This document shows positions 1-10,310 of a DNA stretch of 64,000 nt, piece by piece; position 1 is the first letter of the stretch; every line of letters begins with the position of its first letter. Made by a program: the position numbers and the translations under genes. The notes beneath the pieces are model-generated. The model searched no databases. It had not been told where the DNA came from and saw only the letters and a program-made list of their open reading frames with translations. Origin of the DNA: Nymphaea colorata (Eukaryota > Streptophyta > Magnoliopsida > Nymphaeales > Nymphaeaceae); the NCBI RefSeq assembly GCF_008831285.2, contig NC_045141.1, positions 22,040,742-22,104,741 of the forward strand, written 5' to 3'.

Positions 1-2595
1 TATATTGCCGATGACCACTTATCTTCGACGTAGTACACCAGTTGAGTGGTCATATATGTTAATGTTTTGATATATTTAATTGTTATACATGTAAATGCCC
101 AAGAGAAATTAAATGTATTGAACGAGTGCCCCCACCAGAAAAAAATTCTGAAGCTCCGCTGGTGTCATGGTGGTAATCCTTTCATCATGTTTCCTGGTCA
201 AAAGTGCTAATATTTACATCGCCAGGATCAATAGTATATTAAATTAATTGTATACTGTTCTTTTATTTATAATGTAGAGAATTCTAAAGTTTCACACCTA
301 AAAACGCTCTTGTTCTGGGGATTACTTGGCTCAAATGCTGTCATTTGTTGTATGAGGCTTGGTTAACAAGGTTCACTCTAAACTGAATAAATAAAAGAAA
401 CATTGACTCTAATTCTTAAAAAGGAGAAAGGTATTGTCCACTTGAAAGAAAAAAATGTCGTCTGTACCCATAAAGCACAGCAATAGTTTGGGTTTAGATG
501 GAGAAATCTTTCGTCAACTTTTTAATGTTGTGATCTTTTATTTGGTCTCAAGTGCTTACTAGAATTTTAGTAAGTTGTGCACTTTGTTGACAATTATCAA
601 ACAGGAGCTTTGGGCTAAATGTATTATTGAAAATTGCAAAATTGTACTTTTCCATATTATCCTCTTTCTAATTGGATTAGTGGCCCTTCATTCTTTAGAA
701 AATCAAGCATCGTTATCAACTCATTAAACCAAATTAATTTTCTAACTTAAGGGCCAGGTGAGGCAGCCTTGTGGAAGTATAACATGTGCTACAAGAAAGT
801 GAACCTTATTATAAGAAGACCATCGAGGGAATTATAGCCCTTCACTTTATTTAGCACATATATACTTCCACTTAGCCAGCTCAAACTCGACTCGAATTCA
901 TTTGTTAAAAAACTCGAGTCATTTATGAACGAGCTGAGCCAGCTTGAGCTCGATTCAAACGCATTAATCAAAACTCGACTTTTTATAAACAAGTCAAGCT
1001 CGAGTTCAAAATATATGCTTGAAATGTTAAACAAGTTGAATTTGAGATATAAGAGCTCGACTACATACTAAATGTTGAAATACAATGAGAATAATTAGAT
1101 AAGTAGCAATTATATTAGTTAAACAAGTTGAAAGAAACAAGACAAACTTAACAAAGAATGAGTTAAAAGAATAGAGTTTGTGTCGATTGTATGGAGTTCT
1201 ACTCAAGTTCAAGCCGAACTTGAGCTTGAGCTGGCCTAGCTCGAGCTTGACTCAACTCTTGTGCGATGCCATTTTTATGCATGAGAAGGGCTATAAACAA
1301 AATGAATGAATAAATAAATATAAGCCACAATAAGTCGATAAATCAACAGCTTAAAAGGCTATAAGAGGGCAGCAAATATAAATGATGGCAAACAAATTAT
1401 ACTAAACTCTTTTGTACCTTTTCAAAATTGAGCGATGTTTGCGAGCTTGGTGCACATGAAAGAACGATACAACTCAAAGCACATGCTGTCATACAAATAG
1501 TGTTTCTCGATGAGTCTAGGGAGTCCTCCTGCTTCACGCTTGGTTAGCAAAAACCTTGCAATGCTAATCGAGCCTTTCTGCAAACGCGAACAAGGTTTTG
1601 GCGAGCTGAATCAAGTCCACGCCATTTGATTATTTAGATATTAGTTGCTTCTTAATAGCTACAATTTGATGTGTTAGTGCTCCTTAATTAGAAATTTCTA
1701 ACTACATACTTATTTGTTTAATAGCCTCATCTACAAATTTCAAGATTTAAAATTTTAGAGCCCCTTAACCCAAAAATATACATACATGTAAATGGATCCG
1801 ATATCCAATCCTTTACCGAGATGAAGTCCGATCCATTAGCGACTCCACTTCGCCCTCCCCAGTTCCCACTTCCCAGCAGGACTTTCTGCACCGAACGCGT
1901 GGACCGCAAGAGCAACGCGGTTCGATATCGCAACTGCGGACACCTAGAGCCTCACGCGCTACAAGCGCCTTGCTTCCTTGATCTCCCTCCGTCCATCTGA
2001 AGGATTTAACGGTCAATAAAGAGACGCACCTGCAGCTGCACAGGCACGTGAGAGCCAGGGGAAGTGCAGAAGGGGCGATTTTGGTCATTTCCTTTTCGAC
2101 CCGTCGTGAGGGCCTGACCGAATAAGGCACGTCCTGCTCCCTCCGCCAGAGCTCACTTCCAGCGTTGACCTTCGTTTTTAACTTAACTTTTAACCACGGT
2201 AACCCCCCGCCTTCTTAAATTGCCCTTCCCTTTGAGAGAATTACAGATATGGTAAAAAACCAAATAGACTCCGAATCCGGTCGTGGTTTTGTAGTTGCCA
2301 CGCGGAATGGCAAGGCAGTAGTTTCCTTTTAACATAGGGTCGTCCATACGAACGTATAGCTCTGAAGGAGAGAAATGGGGCTTCACAGCCAGAGCTACGT
2401 CTTCTCTTCTCTTAACCATGGTTAGCTCTGTTCCTCGTTTCATAAGAGCGTCCACAGTCTGGACTTTCAGACCGCTACTCGCCGAGTCCCAAACGAGGAA
2501 GGAATTTCTTCCTAAAAAAGGAGAAGAAGAGAAGCTTCCGGCGGATTCCAGGAAGAAGCAGAGTCCAGAGACGTCATTTCCCGGTAAAGCAGGAG
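1..2595. other. Intergenic region, AT-rich, with AGCTCGA-word repeats
   Basis: I see no convincing gene here. Between about 840 and 1260 the sequence is a degenerate patchwork of AGCTCGA, CTCGAGT and AGCTTGA words, which gives short minus-strand reading frames rich in Ser and Glu with no family resemblance. The same word style returns near 26345 and 39110. From about 1800 the composition turns GC-richer (1850-2130 and from 2420), as expected on approach to the gene at 2596. Its promoter and 5' UTR should lie at the right end of this stretch. Confidence 0.6.
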
Positions 2596-3282
2596 ATGGA
2601 GACATTCGAGGAGAGGTGCCGAAAGCACCCGTACCAGCCAGTCGTCGGCGTATGCGCCTACTGCCTGAGCGACCGCCTCCGCCTCCTCTGCCCCGACTGC
2701 GCCGCCCCTCGCCCATGCAAATGCCTGCTTTCCTCCGGCGCCGCCTCCTCCGAGAACCTCTCCACCTCCTCCGCGTCTTCCTCCTTCTCCTCCTCCTTCG
2801 ACCACCCGAAACATCCTCCTTCGCGTGACGGGATCGGGGCCGTTGGCCGGATCTCCATTCTCATCGACGCCGAGCCCCCTTTCCGCCGATGCAAATCGTC
2901 CCGGGTCGCCGGCATCTCTTTCCTTAGATCCAGGTCGCGCGTGAGCCAGAGGTGGCCTGACGAGCCGCTCCCGACCTCAACTCCGTCGGGACCGCGCAAG
3001 AAGTGGTCTCTCTGGTCGTTCTTGCTGCCAGATAAATCGAAGAAGGAACCGAAGCCGCCGTCGGAGAGTCCAACAGCAACGAAATTAAGGAGATCCAGAT
3101 CTGTAGGCGTCTCTTACTCCAGCCACTCCTTCAGGAACCCGGCAGCCGTCGCTGGAGGCGGAGATCGAGGAGGAGGAGGATCAGCATCAGTTAAGGGTCG
3201 GGGATGGTCATTCTCTAGCCCTATCAACGTCTTCCGGCAGACGAAAACGGTGAACGGCAGGTCGCCGATGTGTAGAGGCTGA
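2596..3282 (+). CDS. OCTOPUS/DUF740-like short Cys-rich protein
   Basis: This intronless frame encodes 228 residues. The first 43 residues hold an ordered Cys/His series (C8, H11, C20xxC23, C32xxC35, C41, C43) around a CAYCLSDRL segment. That resembles the N-terminal Cys-rich block of plant OCTOPUS/DUF740 (UPF0503) proteins, some of which are polar plasma-membrane regulators of vascular development; the assignment is from memory of the family. The rest is low complexity: a Ser-rich tract (about 50-68), an FRRCKSSR patch, a WSLWSFLLPDKSKK segment (about 138-151) and a basic Ser/Arg tail. Full-length OCTOPUS proteins are much longer, so this is a short family member. Codons are GC-rich, which supports real coding sequence. 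The start is the first Met of the frame and precedes the Cys block by seven residues. No neighbour suggests a pathway. Confidence 0.8.
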   Translation: METFEERCRKHPYQPVVGVCAYCLSDRLRLLCPDCAAPRPCKCLLSSGAASSENLSTSSASSSFSSSFDHPKHPPSRDGIGAVGRISILIDAEPPFRRCKSSRVAGISFLRSRSRVSQRWPDEPLPTSTPSGPRKKWSLWSFLLPDKSKKEPKPPSESPTATKLRRSRSVGVSYSSHSFRNPAAVAGGGDRGGGGSASVKGRGWSFSSPINVFRQTKTVNGRSPMCRG

Positions 3283-6200
3283 TTTTTTTTTTCTCCTTAA
3301 AAAGAATCTATATTTTTATTTTTTTCCCCCAAAAATTTTACCTTTTTGAGAAGCTCCGTGACAAGTGACGCGCCCTGTAAATTTTCACCTGATTACAAAT
3401 TTTTTTCTTTTTTTCTAAAAAATGGTTTATAGTGATGTAAATTCTTGAGTATTGATTTTCTAACTTTTTTGGTTGAAATTTATTCTCCGATGAATTGAAG
3501 TTCTATTTTTCCTTTGTCCTGTAATTTTCATATTAGTAGACACAGTCTTCAGCCTCCTGTGTGGTTGCTTATCGTGTATGCCACTATTTGCGGGTGTGAT
3601 GATGAAGAGGATGTACTATTTGCTGTAGCCTACTGTTTTGTTTCTTTCTTCCTGCTCTCATTGCTTCTAGTTTCTTCTGCTGCCGCTTGTGCGGGCATAT
3701 GAACGTGCCCAAAAAGGTGAGACCACCAAACTTGGTGGCGACTATGACAAGAAAATAATGCAGTTGTTAATACATAACTGGTAGGTCGTTGGCCGAATTA
3801 TGCGGCAAATTATTATAAATCATATTTACAAATCCTGCTTTTACAAAAGCATGCTTCAGTGTTAGTGTGTTTCTACAAAAACTTCTTTCTTTTGAGAAGG
3901 TATTTCAGAAAATGAAGTATACCAAAATTGCAGTCCTCCATTATGATCATGATGATGCAGCTGTCATAAGAATAATGCCATTGTTAGTACATCATTGATT
4001 GGTTGTGGCTATAATTGTGTACCTATTTTACCTTGAACATGTGTGATTTGTAATCTGATTAGACTATTACTTTGAACATGGTGAACGCTTTTCTTTCCAT
4101 TCCGCAAGCTCTCAAGCCGCCGCCAACAGGAAAATGGGGCCTCCAATTGAAAACAATTTATTGACCCATTTGTCAGCGTTTGAAAATCGATGGGGACACC
4201 ATCGTGCATCGATGAATTCATGTGCCTGCTTCCTATCTTGAACCTTTGAGTTTTACTTTTATGTAGACAAAGTCGGACATGCATTAAGAAATTTATAGGA
4301 AAGGAAAAATTCAAGGCACGAGGCTGTTCCTCCACTTCCACGGCCTTAGCATACATCAGTGGCTACCACCGAGATTTGAGCCAGTAATTAACTGCCTATC
4401 AGCCATTGACCTAACTAATTGTGCTATATCCCCTATTAACACAAAGAACTTGGTTAAAATAATAAGTTTTAACCTTGCCAAGTGTGCCTTAGGGTTTTAG
4501 AAAAGGGATATATATGTCCCTCTCTCCCTTTGTCTGGTGGTAAGTTAATAACCCCCATTTGCTGAGTTAAAATGGCATATTCTTTTTACAAAATCATGAT
4601 TAATTGCCATCAAATTTTGATGTATTATGAGCGGATGACTTTTGATTCCACTGACAATTGTTATATGACATTTTATACGGAGAAAAACTACAAAACTGTT
4701 TCAGTTGTCCAGCTGAAGACTGTGAATCAAGTTCCTCAGCCTTTTCCTAACCTTGGTCCGGTTCGGTTAAAATAAAAAAAATATATTTTTAAATATAAAA
4801 TAATACATAAATACAGTTAATTATAATAAAAATATATATCATTGTAAAAATAAAAATAATAATAAAAAACTATAATCGAGTACCGTCGAGCCAACTCGGG
4901 CTAGCTTGACAAGTTATCGGGTCGGCTATCAAGTGTCGTATACTTAACATTTATAATTCAAAAAAATAACACCCATAAAAATCTAATTGATAATCTTATT
5001 ATTAACAGCCTTTACAAGGTAATAAACTTTGCTCATTGTCCTTTCGTTTTCACGGTAAATGAATCTTGAAGGCCTTCAACTTTAGCACTTGGGTCACAGT
5101 CATTGGGCATGGGCTGCCTGCTTTCATTTTCACCGTAAAAGATGCGTTTAAAACATTCAACTGTGAGAGCCGACGCATATTGTTGAATTTCATTAACTTT
5201 CGGTGCACCCATCAAGTCACTGTCTGCGTTTCCAGCCTCTTTGGTACTCCATTGCTTCACAAGAGTCAAACTACGAGGCCAATTGTTGCACGTAAAGCAA
5301 GATCGCGTGGCACGGCTTGGAAGCAGACCCTGGTCAAGCCATGGGTCCGTGTCAGTATCAAGCCAGATGTTTGCCTAGGAACCCGAATTGGTCAGAGCAG
5401 TCCAAATCAGGTTGATATGATCAGACTTTATTCAGCTCGTAACCAAAACTTTACTTTGTTTCAGGTGGAACGAGTACTTACTGCAAACGATTCACGTTTT
5501 AGAGCAATTTTTCCTCTATTTTAAAAGTTATTATTCTTTGGAGAAATATCATAAAATCTCGAAGGCATTGGCACCATAGACGGGATACTTTTCTTAAATT
5601 AGTACGGAGATATTAAATTGTGAATCAAATACATTTAAACGGTTTATGAATATTAAAATTTGCGACTATGATTTTGGTATAGACCTAACATGGGGCTAAC
5701 TAAAATTTACAGGCGCATTTCCCATGCGCATATGTTCATGACAAGCTTGAATTTACAGGAATACTTAGCAAATAGCAGGATTTACCGTTAAATAGTGTTT
5801 TTTTTTACTTTTTATATATTTGAAGAAAATTACAAGTAGCTGTCCTCACTTTCGATACTTATATGTAAGGCAGAACTGCATAGGAACCAGCTACAAAATG
5901 TTCGATATTGAAAAAAAAAATCTCTCAAAGGTAGTTTTTATTCGGGGTAAATGTTTTTTTTTAATATATCTTAATGCTTTTCATTGGTAAGGAGTGTGTT
6001 TCAAATTATTTTATAATATCAAGTGGTTAATTGTAAATTTCAACCATTAGTTTAAGCACTTTTTAATAAATATACCAAAGCTTGTCACTTTTTTCCTCTA
6101 AGTTTCATATTGCTTTTTGGGCCCAGATGTTTCCGAATTCTAGACCACGATTTTTTGGTGTAAAGAATATAAGCTAGCTAATGTTAATATAAAACGAAAA

Positions 6201-7527
6201 GAAACATGATTGAAGAAAGAAAACACAAATAAAATTGCCTTGCCACCAAAGGCCTATATATAAATATGAAAAAATTAGGGTCAACCGATATGTAAATAAG
6301 AAATTTCTATTTAAGTATGTGGGCAACTGACCACACATGCCCTCTGACTGTTGTGCAGTCTGTAGCCCACAAGTTCAAGTTGCTGCACTACCCACTATTA
6401 AACAAATAAAAAGAGTGCAAAAAAAACTATCCAACAAGATGAACTCATAGAGAAATACCATTCAAAACAGAAAAAATATCCTTAAATATTATTCTCTCGC
6501 AGAACTGCTACTTTCACGTATGGTCCATACATACGACTGCACGCAGATTCTTCAGTCAATCCACAATAATTCTTTTCGTCACCTACCAACATGAAAGAAG
6601 ATGAAGAAAATCGAATGGAAATGCCTGACTTTGACAAGAGCCAGCAGGGAATGTCATTCAAGGTAACAACAGTAATAATAGTACTTGGAATGTTGTTTAC
6701 AACTGTGAGGTGTTTAGAACAAGACGTCTTCTATCATTGTCAATCACGAGAAGGCACATGACGTTGCTCTTCTTTTCTTCTTTCTCTGAAAACCTGGTTC
6801 TTTACATTGCATGGGCATGGAGAAATGGGGCCATGCAACTTTGTTATTTACAGCTGATCAGATGCTTTTAGTGTGTCATGGAATATGCCAAACTTTAGCA
6901 TGTTACAAGCTAGCAGGCTCTTTCTCATGTACCATCACCGTCATATGGACTACTTCATCACTATCATATGGGACACTTGGTTTTTTCTTTTATATCTCCT
7001 TTTCTTTTCAAGGATATCTTCTTTCTAGATTTTAGATGCACAGTTTCGAAAAAGACGAGCACTTTTGTTTTTGTGTTTTTTTTTTTGGGGTTTTCCTGGT
7101 ATGTAGAATAAGGTTCATCTTTCCTAGTGTCTGATCAATATACAGCTTAATTAGCTTAAAAGATCAACGAGTAGAAGTAGTGAAATGAAAACGCACTCTA
7201 GAAAAGAAAATAGAAGCAATTTCCTACTTGAGATGATCATAATCAGGGATTCTGAAAAATCTTGAGGGTTGCTTATGTTCCAAACCGATATGATTTAGCT
7301 TGAGAACTTATGAGGCGGACAGTCAGCCACGACACTCATAAACAAAAAAACAAGTGAGATCAGCACCATGAAAAGAACAAGCAAGCTAAACTCCATTAAT
7401 CTAGATAATGCATTAGGAAAATGAGCTCTTAGCTGAAAAGAAAAAAAAAAAACTTAGCTTTTATATTTACATTTGTCTTTATGATCGTCAATTTCCTTGG
7501 AATTTACAGCCGGTATTATACCTGATC

Positions 7528-7530
<3 letters not shown>
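3283..7530. other. Intergenic region without a recognisable gene
   Basis: The first few hundred bases are T-rich and probably hold the 3' UTR of the gene ending at 3282. Beyond that I find only short, low-complexity frames on both strands with no family motif. A 152-residue + frame at 5066-5524 and a 78-residue - frame at 5033-5269 overlap each other, and neither resembles a family I know. Runs of A and T are frequent. Confidence 0.6.

Positions 7531-7586
<56 letters not shown>
7531..7586. repeat. (TA)28 microsatellite at the left edge of tandem unit A
   Basis: A perfect TA dinucleotide run of 56 bp. Sequence shared with the other two tandem units starts within a few bases of its right end, so it marks, or lies next to, the duplication breakpoint. 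Confidence 0.95.
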
Positions 7587-7589
<3 letters not shown>

Positions 7590-7673
7590 CCGCAGCATCC
7601 CTCCTTCATATTTCAGCTGCCCAACACCGTCTAGTCAGTCTGGCCAAATTTGTAGGCATTTTTAAAAATCTGG

Positions 7674-8225
7674 CTCTGTAATAGACTCAGAAGGCTCAAA
7701 TCTATAAGTCTGAAAATAAATCACGCGTGAAACGAGGCAGGCACATACTGAATTTCAGGACCCCCAAAGTTTTGATATATTTAAAACTGTTTAAGATTAT
7801 TGATTTTAAATTCTCACAAATCCAATTAATGTATCGTATTTTAACATTCTTTTTAGACTCTGTAATAGACTCAGAAGGCTCAAATCTATAAGTCTGAAAA
7901 TAAATCACGCGTGAAACGAGGCAGGCACATACTGAATTTCAGGACCCCCAAAGTTTTGATATATTTAAAACTGTTTAAGATTATTGATTTTAAATTCTCA
8001 CAAATCCAATTAATGTATCGTATTTTAACATTCTTTTTAGACTCTGTAATAGACTCAGAAGGCTCAAATCTATAAGTCTGAAAATAAATCACGCGTGAAA
8101 CGAGGCAGGCACATACTGAATTTCATGACCCCCAAAGTTTTGATATATTCAAAACTGTTTAAGTTTATTGATTTTAAATTCTCACAAATCCAATTAATGT
8201 ATCGTATTTTAACATTCTTTTTAGA
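7674..8225. repeat. Three tandem copies of a 184-bp repeat
   Basis: Three head-to-tail copies start at 7674, 7858 and 8042, each beginning CTCTGTAATAGACTCAG. Copies 1 and 2 look identical; copy 3 has a few substitutions. Units B (near 22160) and C (near 29925) carry a single, more diverged copy, so the amplification happened in unit A. The repeat creates identical 68-residue minus-strand frames, which I do not regard as genes. Confidence 0.95.
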
Positions 8226-9398
8226 CCTAGCCATAAATTTGAACCTTCAAAATTATTTGTAACTGAGACTTCCAAAAGCCGGCCAGATGCTATAAGTGGT
8301 GTACACCCCATATTTGCTTGTAGATGTCAAGAAATTGGTTTAGCTTTTCAAATTTCAATTATTAGTTACAACACTATGCACTTAATTTTTTCCTCTGAAT
8401 ATATATCCAAGAGACCCACAAAAACAATTAGCTGCATATTATATTCTTCTATCAAACTGTTTTTTGACACTGGAAATTATGTTTTCAACAAAGTTTATCT
8501 TGCTGGAAAAAGAAAAACAACTGATACGCTTGAGTACTTGTATGCATGAGTAGCTTGTATGCTTGGTCTTGTAAACTAACCAGCTCAAAAATTTCACTTA
8601 AAAGTATCATCACATGAGCAACTCGTACGCTTGGTCATGTAAACCAGCTCAAAAATTTAATTAAGTAGGTTAAACTTTAGTGAAATATCATAAGGTTAAG
8701 TTTGTAACTGATAGAATTGTATACATACAAATAGCGCTTCTACTCCAATAATGCTGCTGTTGTCCTTTCCTAAGATTAAAGAAAAAAAAAAAAACCAGTT
8801 CCATGCATTTGAGCTCAATGGAATCTATAGATAGCATCATATCTTCCTGTACTCGCTTGAATTGTCATTGAAGATGCTGCAGGAGCAGCCAAATCTTGTG
8901 GTGTGATCCACAAATCAGAGCGCGATGCTTCACCAAGAGCCTTTTGATGCATGAAAAGAACAACCCATCTTTTATGAATATGTCCAGACTCGCCTCTATC
9001 CATTCATGAAGGACAATGATATCACAGCACATGGATTTGACACAATAATTTGTTCCCTTTTGCTGGCCCCTTTCTCTCCTCAAGCCACTTTACTTCGATC
9101 CACTAGTCTATGCCTTCTTCATCATCGGTCTAACATTCTTTTTTGGATCATATTGTCCCAAAGCTGTTTTTTCGCTTTCAAAAGAGTTTGATGTCCGAGA
9201 CCCAGACCCAGTAGTGGAGCTACAGTGTGGGCCTCTTCCAAAATCCAACTGCAGTAAAAGTAGACCGAGATCCAGTCGCATATCGTTCCCACATCAGACC
9301 TGGGTCAGTGAATCAAAGTCAAAGTGCCTCTCAGCCAAAAAATTCTAGTCCTGCCACTGTATAAACCCTACATAAACCACTTTCAAATCCTCAAGGTT

Positions 9399-9418
9399 AT
9401 GTGTTCGACCGAACACAT
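9399..9418. repeat. Perfect 20-bp palindrome (ATGTGTTCG-AC-CGAACACAT)
   Basis: Nine-base arms flank a two-base centre. It is followed about 70 bp later by CATGTGTTCGG, another copy of the same word. The equivalent sites in units B (22930-22949) and C (30632-30651) keep the shape with one arm mismatch. It could be the end of a small transposon or a protein-binding site. Confidence 0.75.
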
Positions 9419-10277
9419 GTTCCGTGCCCCTCCGGTGAGTGGGACCCACCAGCAGGAGGACTCATGACATGTAAGGGGGCCGGGGGCATGTGTTCGGTCC
9501 GAACAAGCAACTTGGTTTGACTTGTGCACATGTATACCTCTGCAACTTCAAGTTGTACATACACTTAGAGCATCAGCTTTGTACAAACAGTGATGACCGT
9601 TTTACATTTTAAATCATGATTGACAAAGCTGGCAACCCTAATATATCGAGCTCTTAAATGAGTTCTTCCATTCTTTTTCCTTTTTGCAGGAGACGGTGAG
9701 CTACTGCAAAGCCTTAGCAGGACAATACCATGGGAATTGAAACAGTGGTGTATGTTTGGAGTTAGAACAAACATGAGTGTGCTTCACTCCCTCATAGACA
9801 CAATGTCACGTCCTCCCTCGAAATGGAGAAAATAGAATTGCTCAAAGGAGTCGTTCGTTTAACAGCAGGAACACTAAGTGGATCTTTCATAAATTTGGTT
9901 CAAAAATTGAGGTAGATTCATCAAATCTACTTTACCGAAAATGCCCATTTATTGTCTCACCCCCATTAACTAGAGACCAAACTTGTTTACTGACAGGCTT
10001 TCAGTTAAGGTGGTGTACGTGGTCGCCTCTTTAGCCGACTCACCAGATAGAGGAAACTAAAGCTTCTTTCTTTTCACTTGCATCCTCTAAAGAGCCAAGA
10101 GGCGATGTCAATTTTCTTCACGTGGGTGGGTCCTATGTTCCACCGACATTTTGTCGGCCGTTGGACCATCTTCATATCATGAAGAATATGTGGCTAGGGT
10201 GTCGTGTGCCTTGATGGGCATTCATCATTTAGAGATCAAAGCAAAGAGCTTGAGGATCAGAACATGCCGTGAACTTT

Positions 10278-10310
10278 TGTGGAATTCCTTCATGGAGAAC
10301 GTGAGAGAAG
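10278..10310 (-). repeat. Truncated 3' LTR of copia element 1 (33 bp)
   Basis: These 33 bases match the matching tip of the intact LTR at 14678. Beyond 10310 the sequence changes abruptly to RNase H coding sequence. Confidence 0.9.

Noticed and set aside
2183-2999. Several 100-177-residue frames around the gene at 2596
   Set aside because: GC-rich shadows in other frames and on the other strand; low complexity with no motif.
5033-5524. Overlapping 78- and 152-residue frames on opposite strands
   Set aside because: Neither resembles a known family and neither has GC-rich coding composition or conserved context.
7702-8092. Two identical 68-residue minus-strand proteins
   Set aside because: They are produced by the 184-bp tandem repeat and lack any coding evidence.
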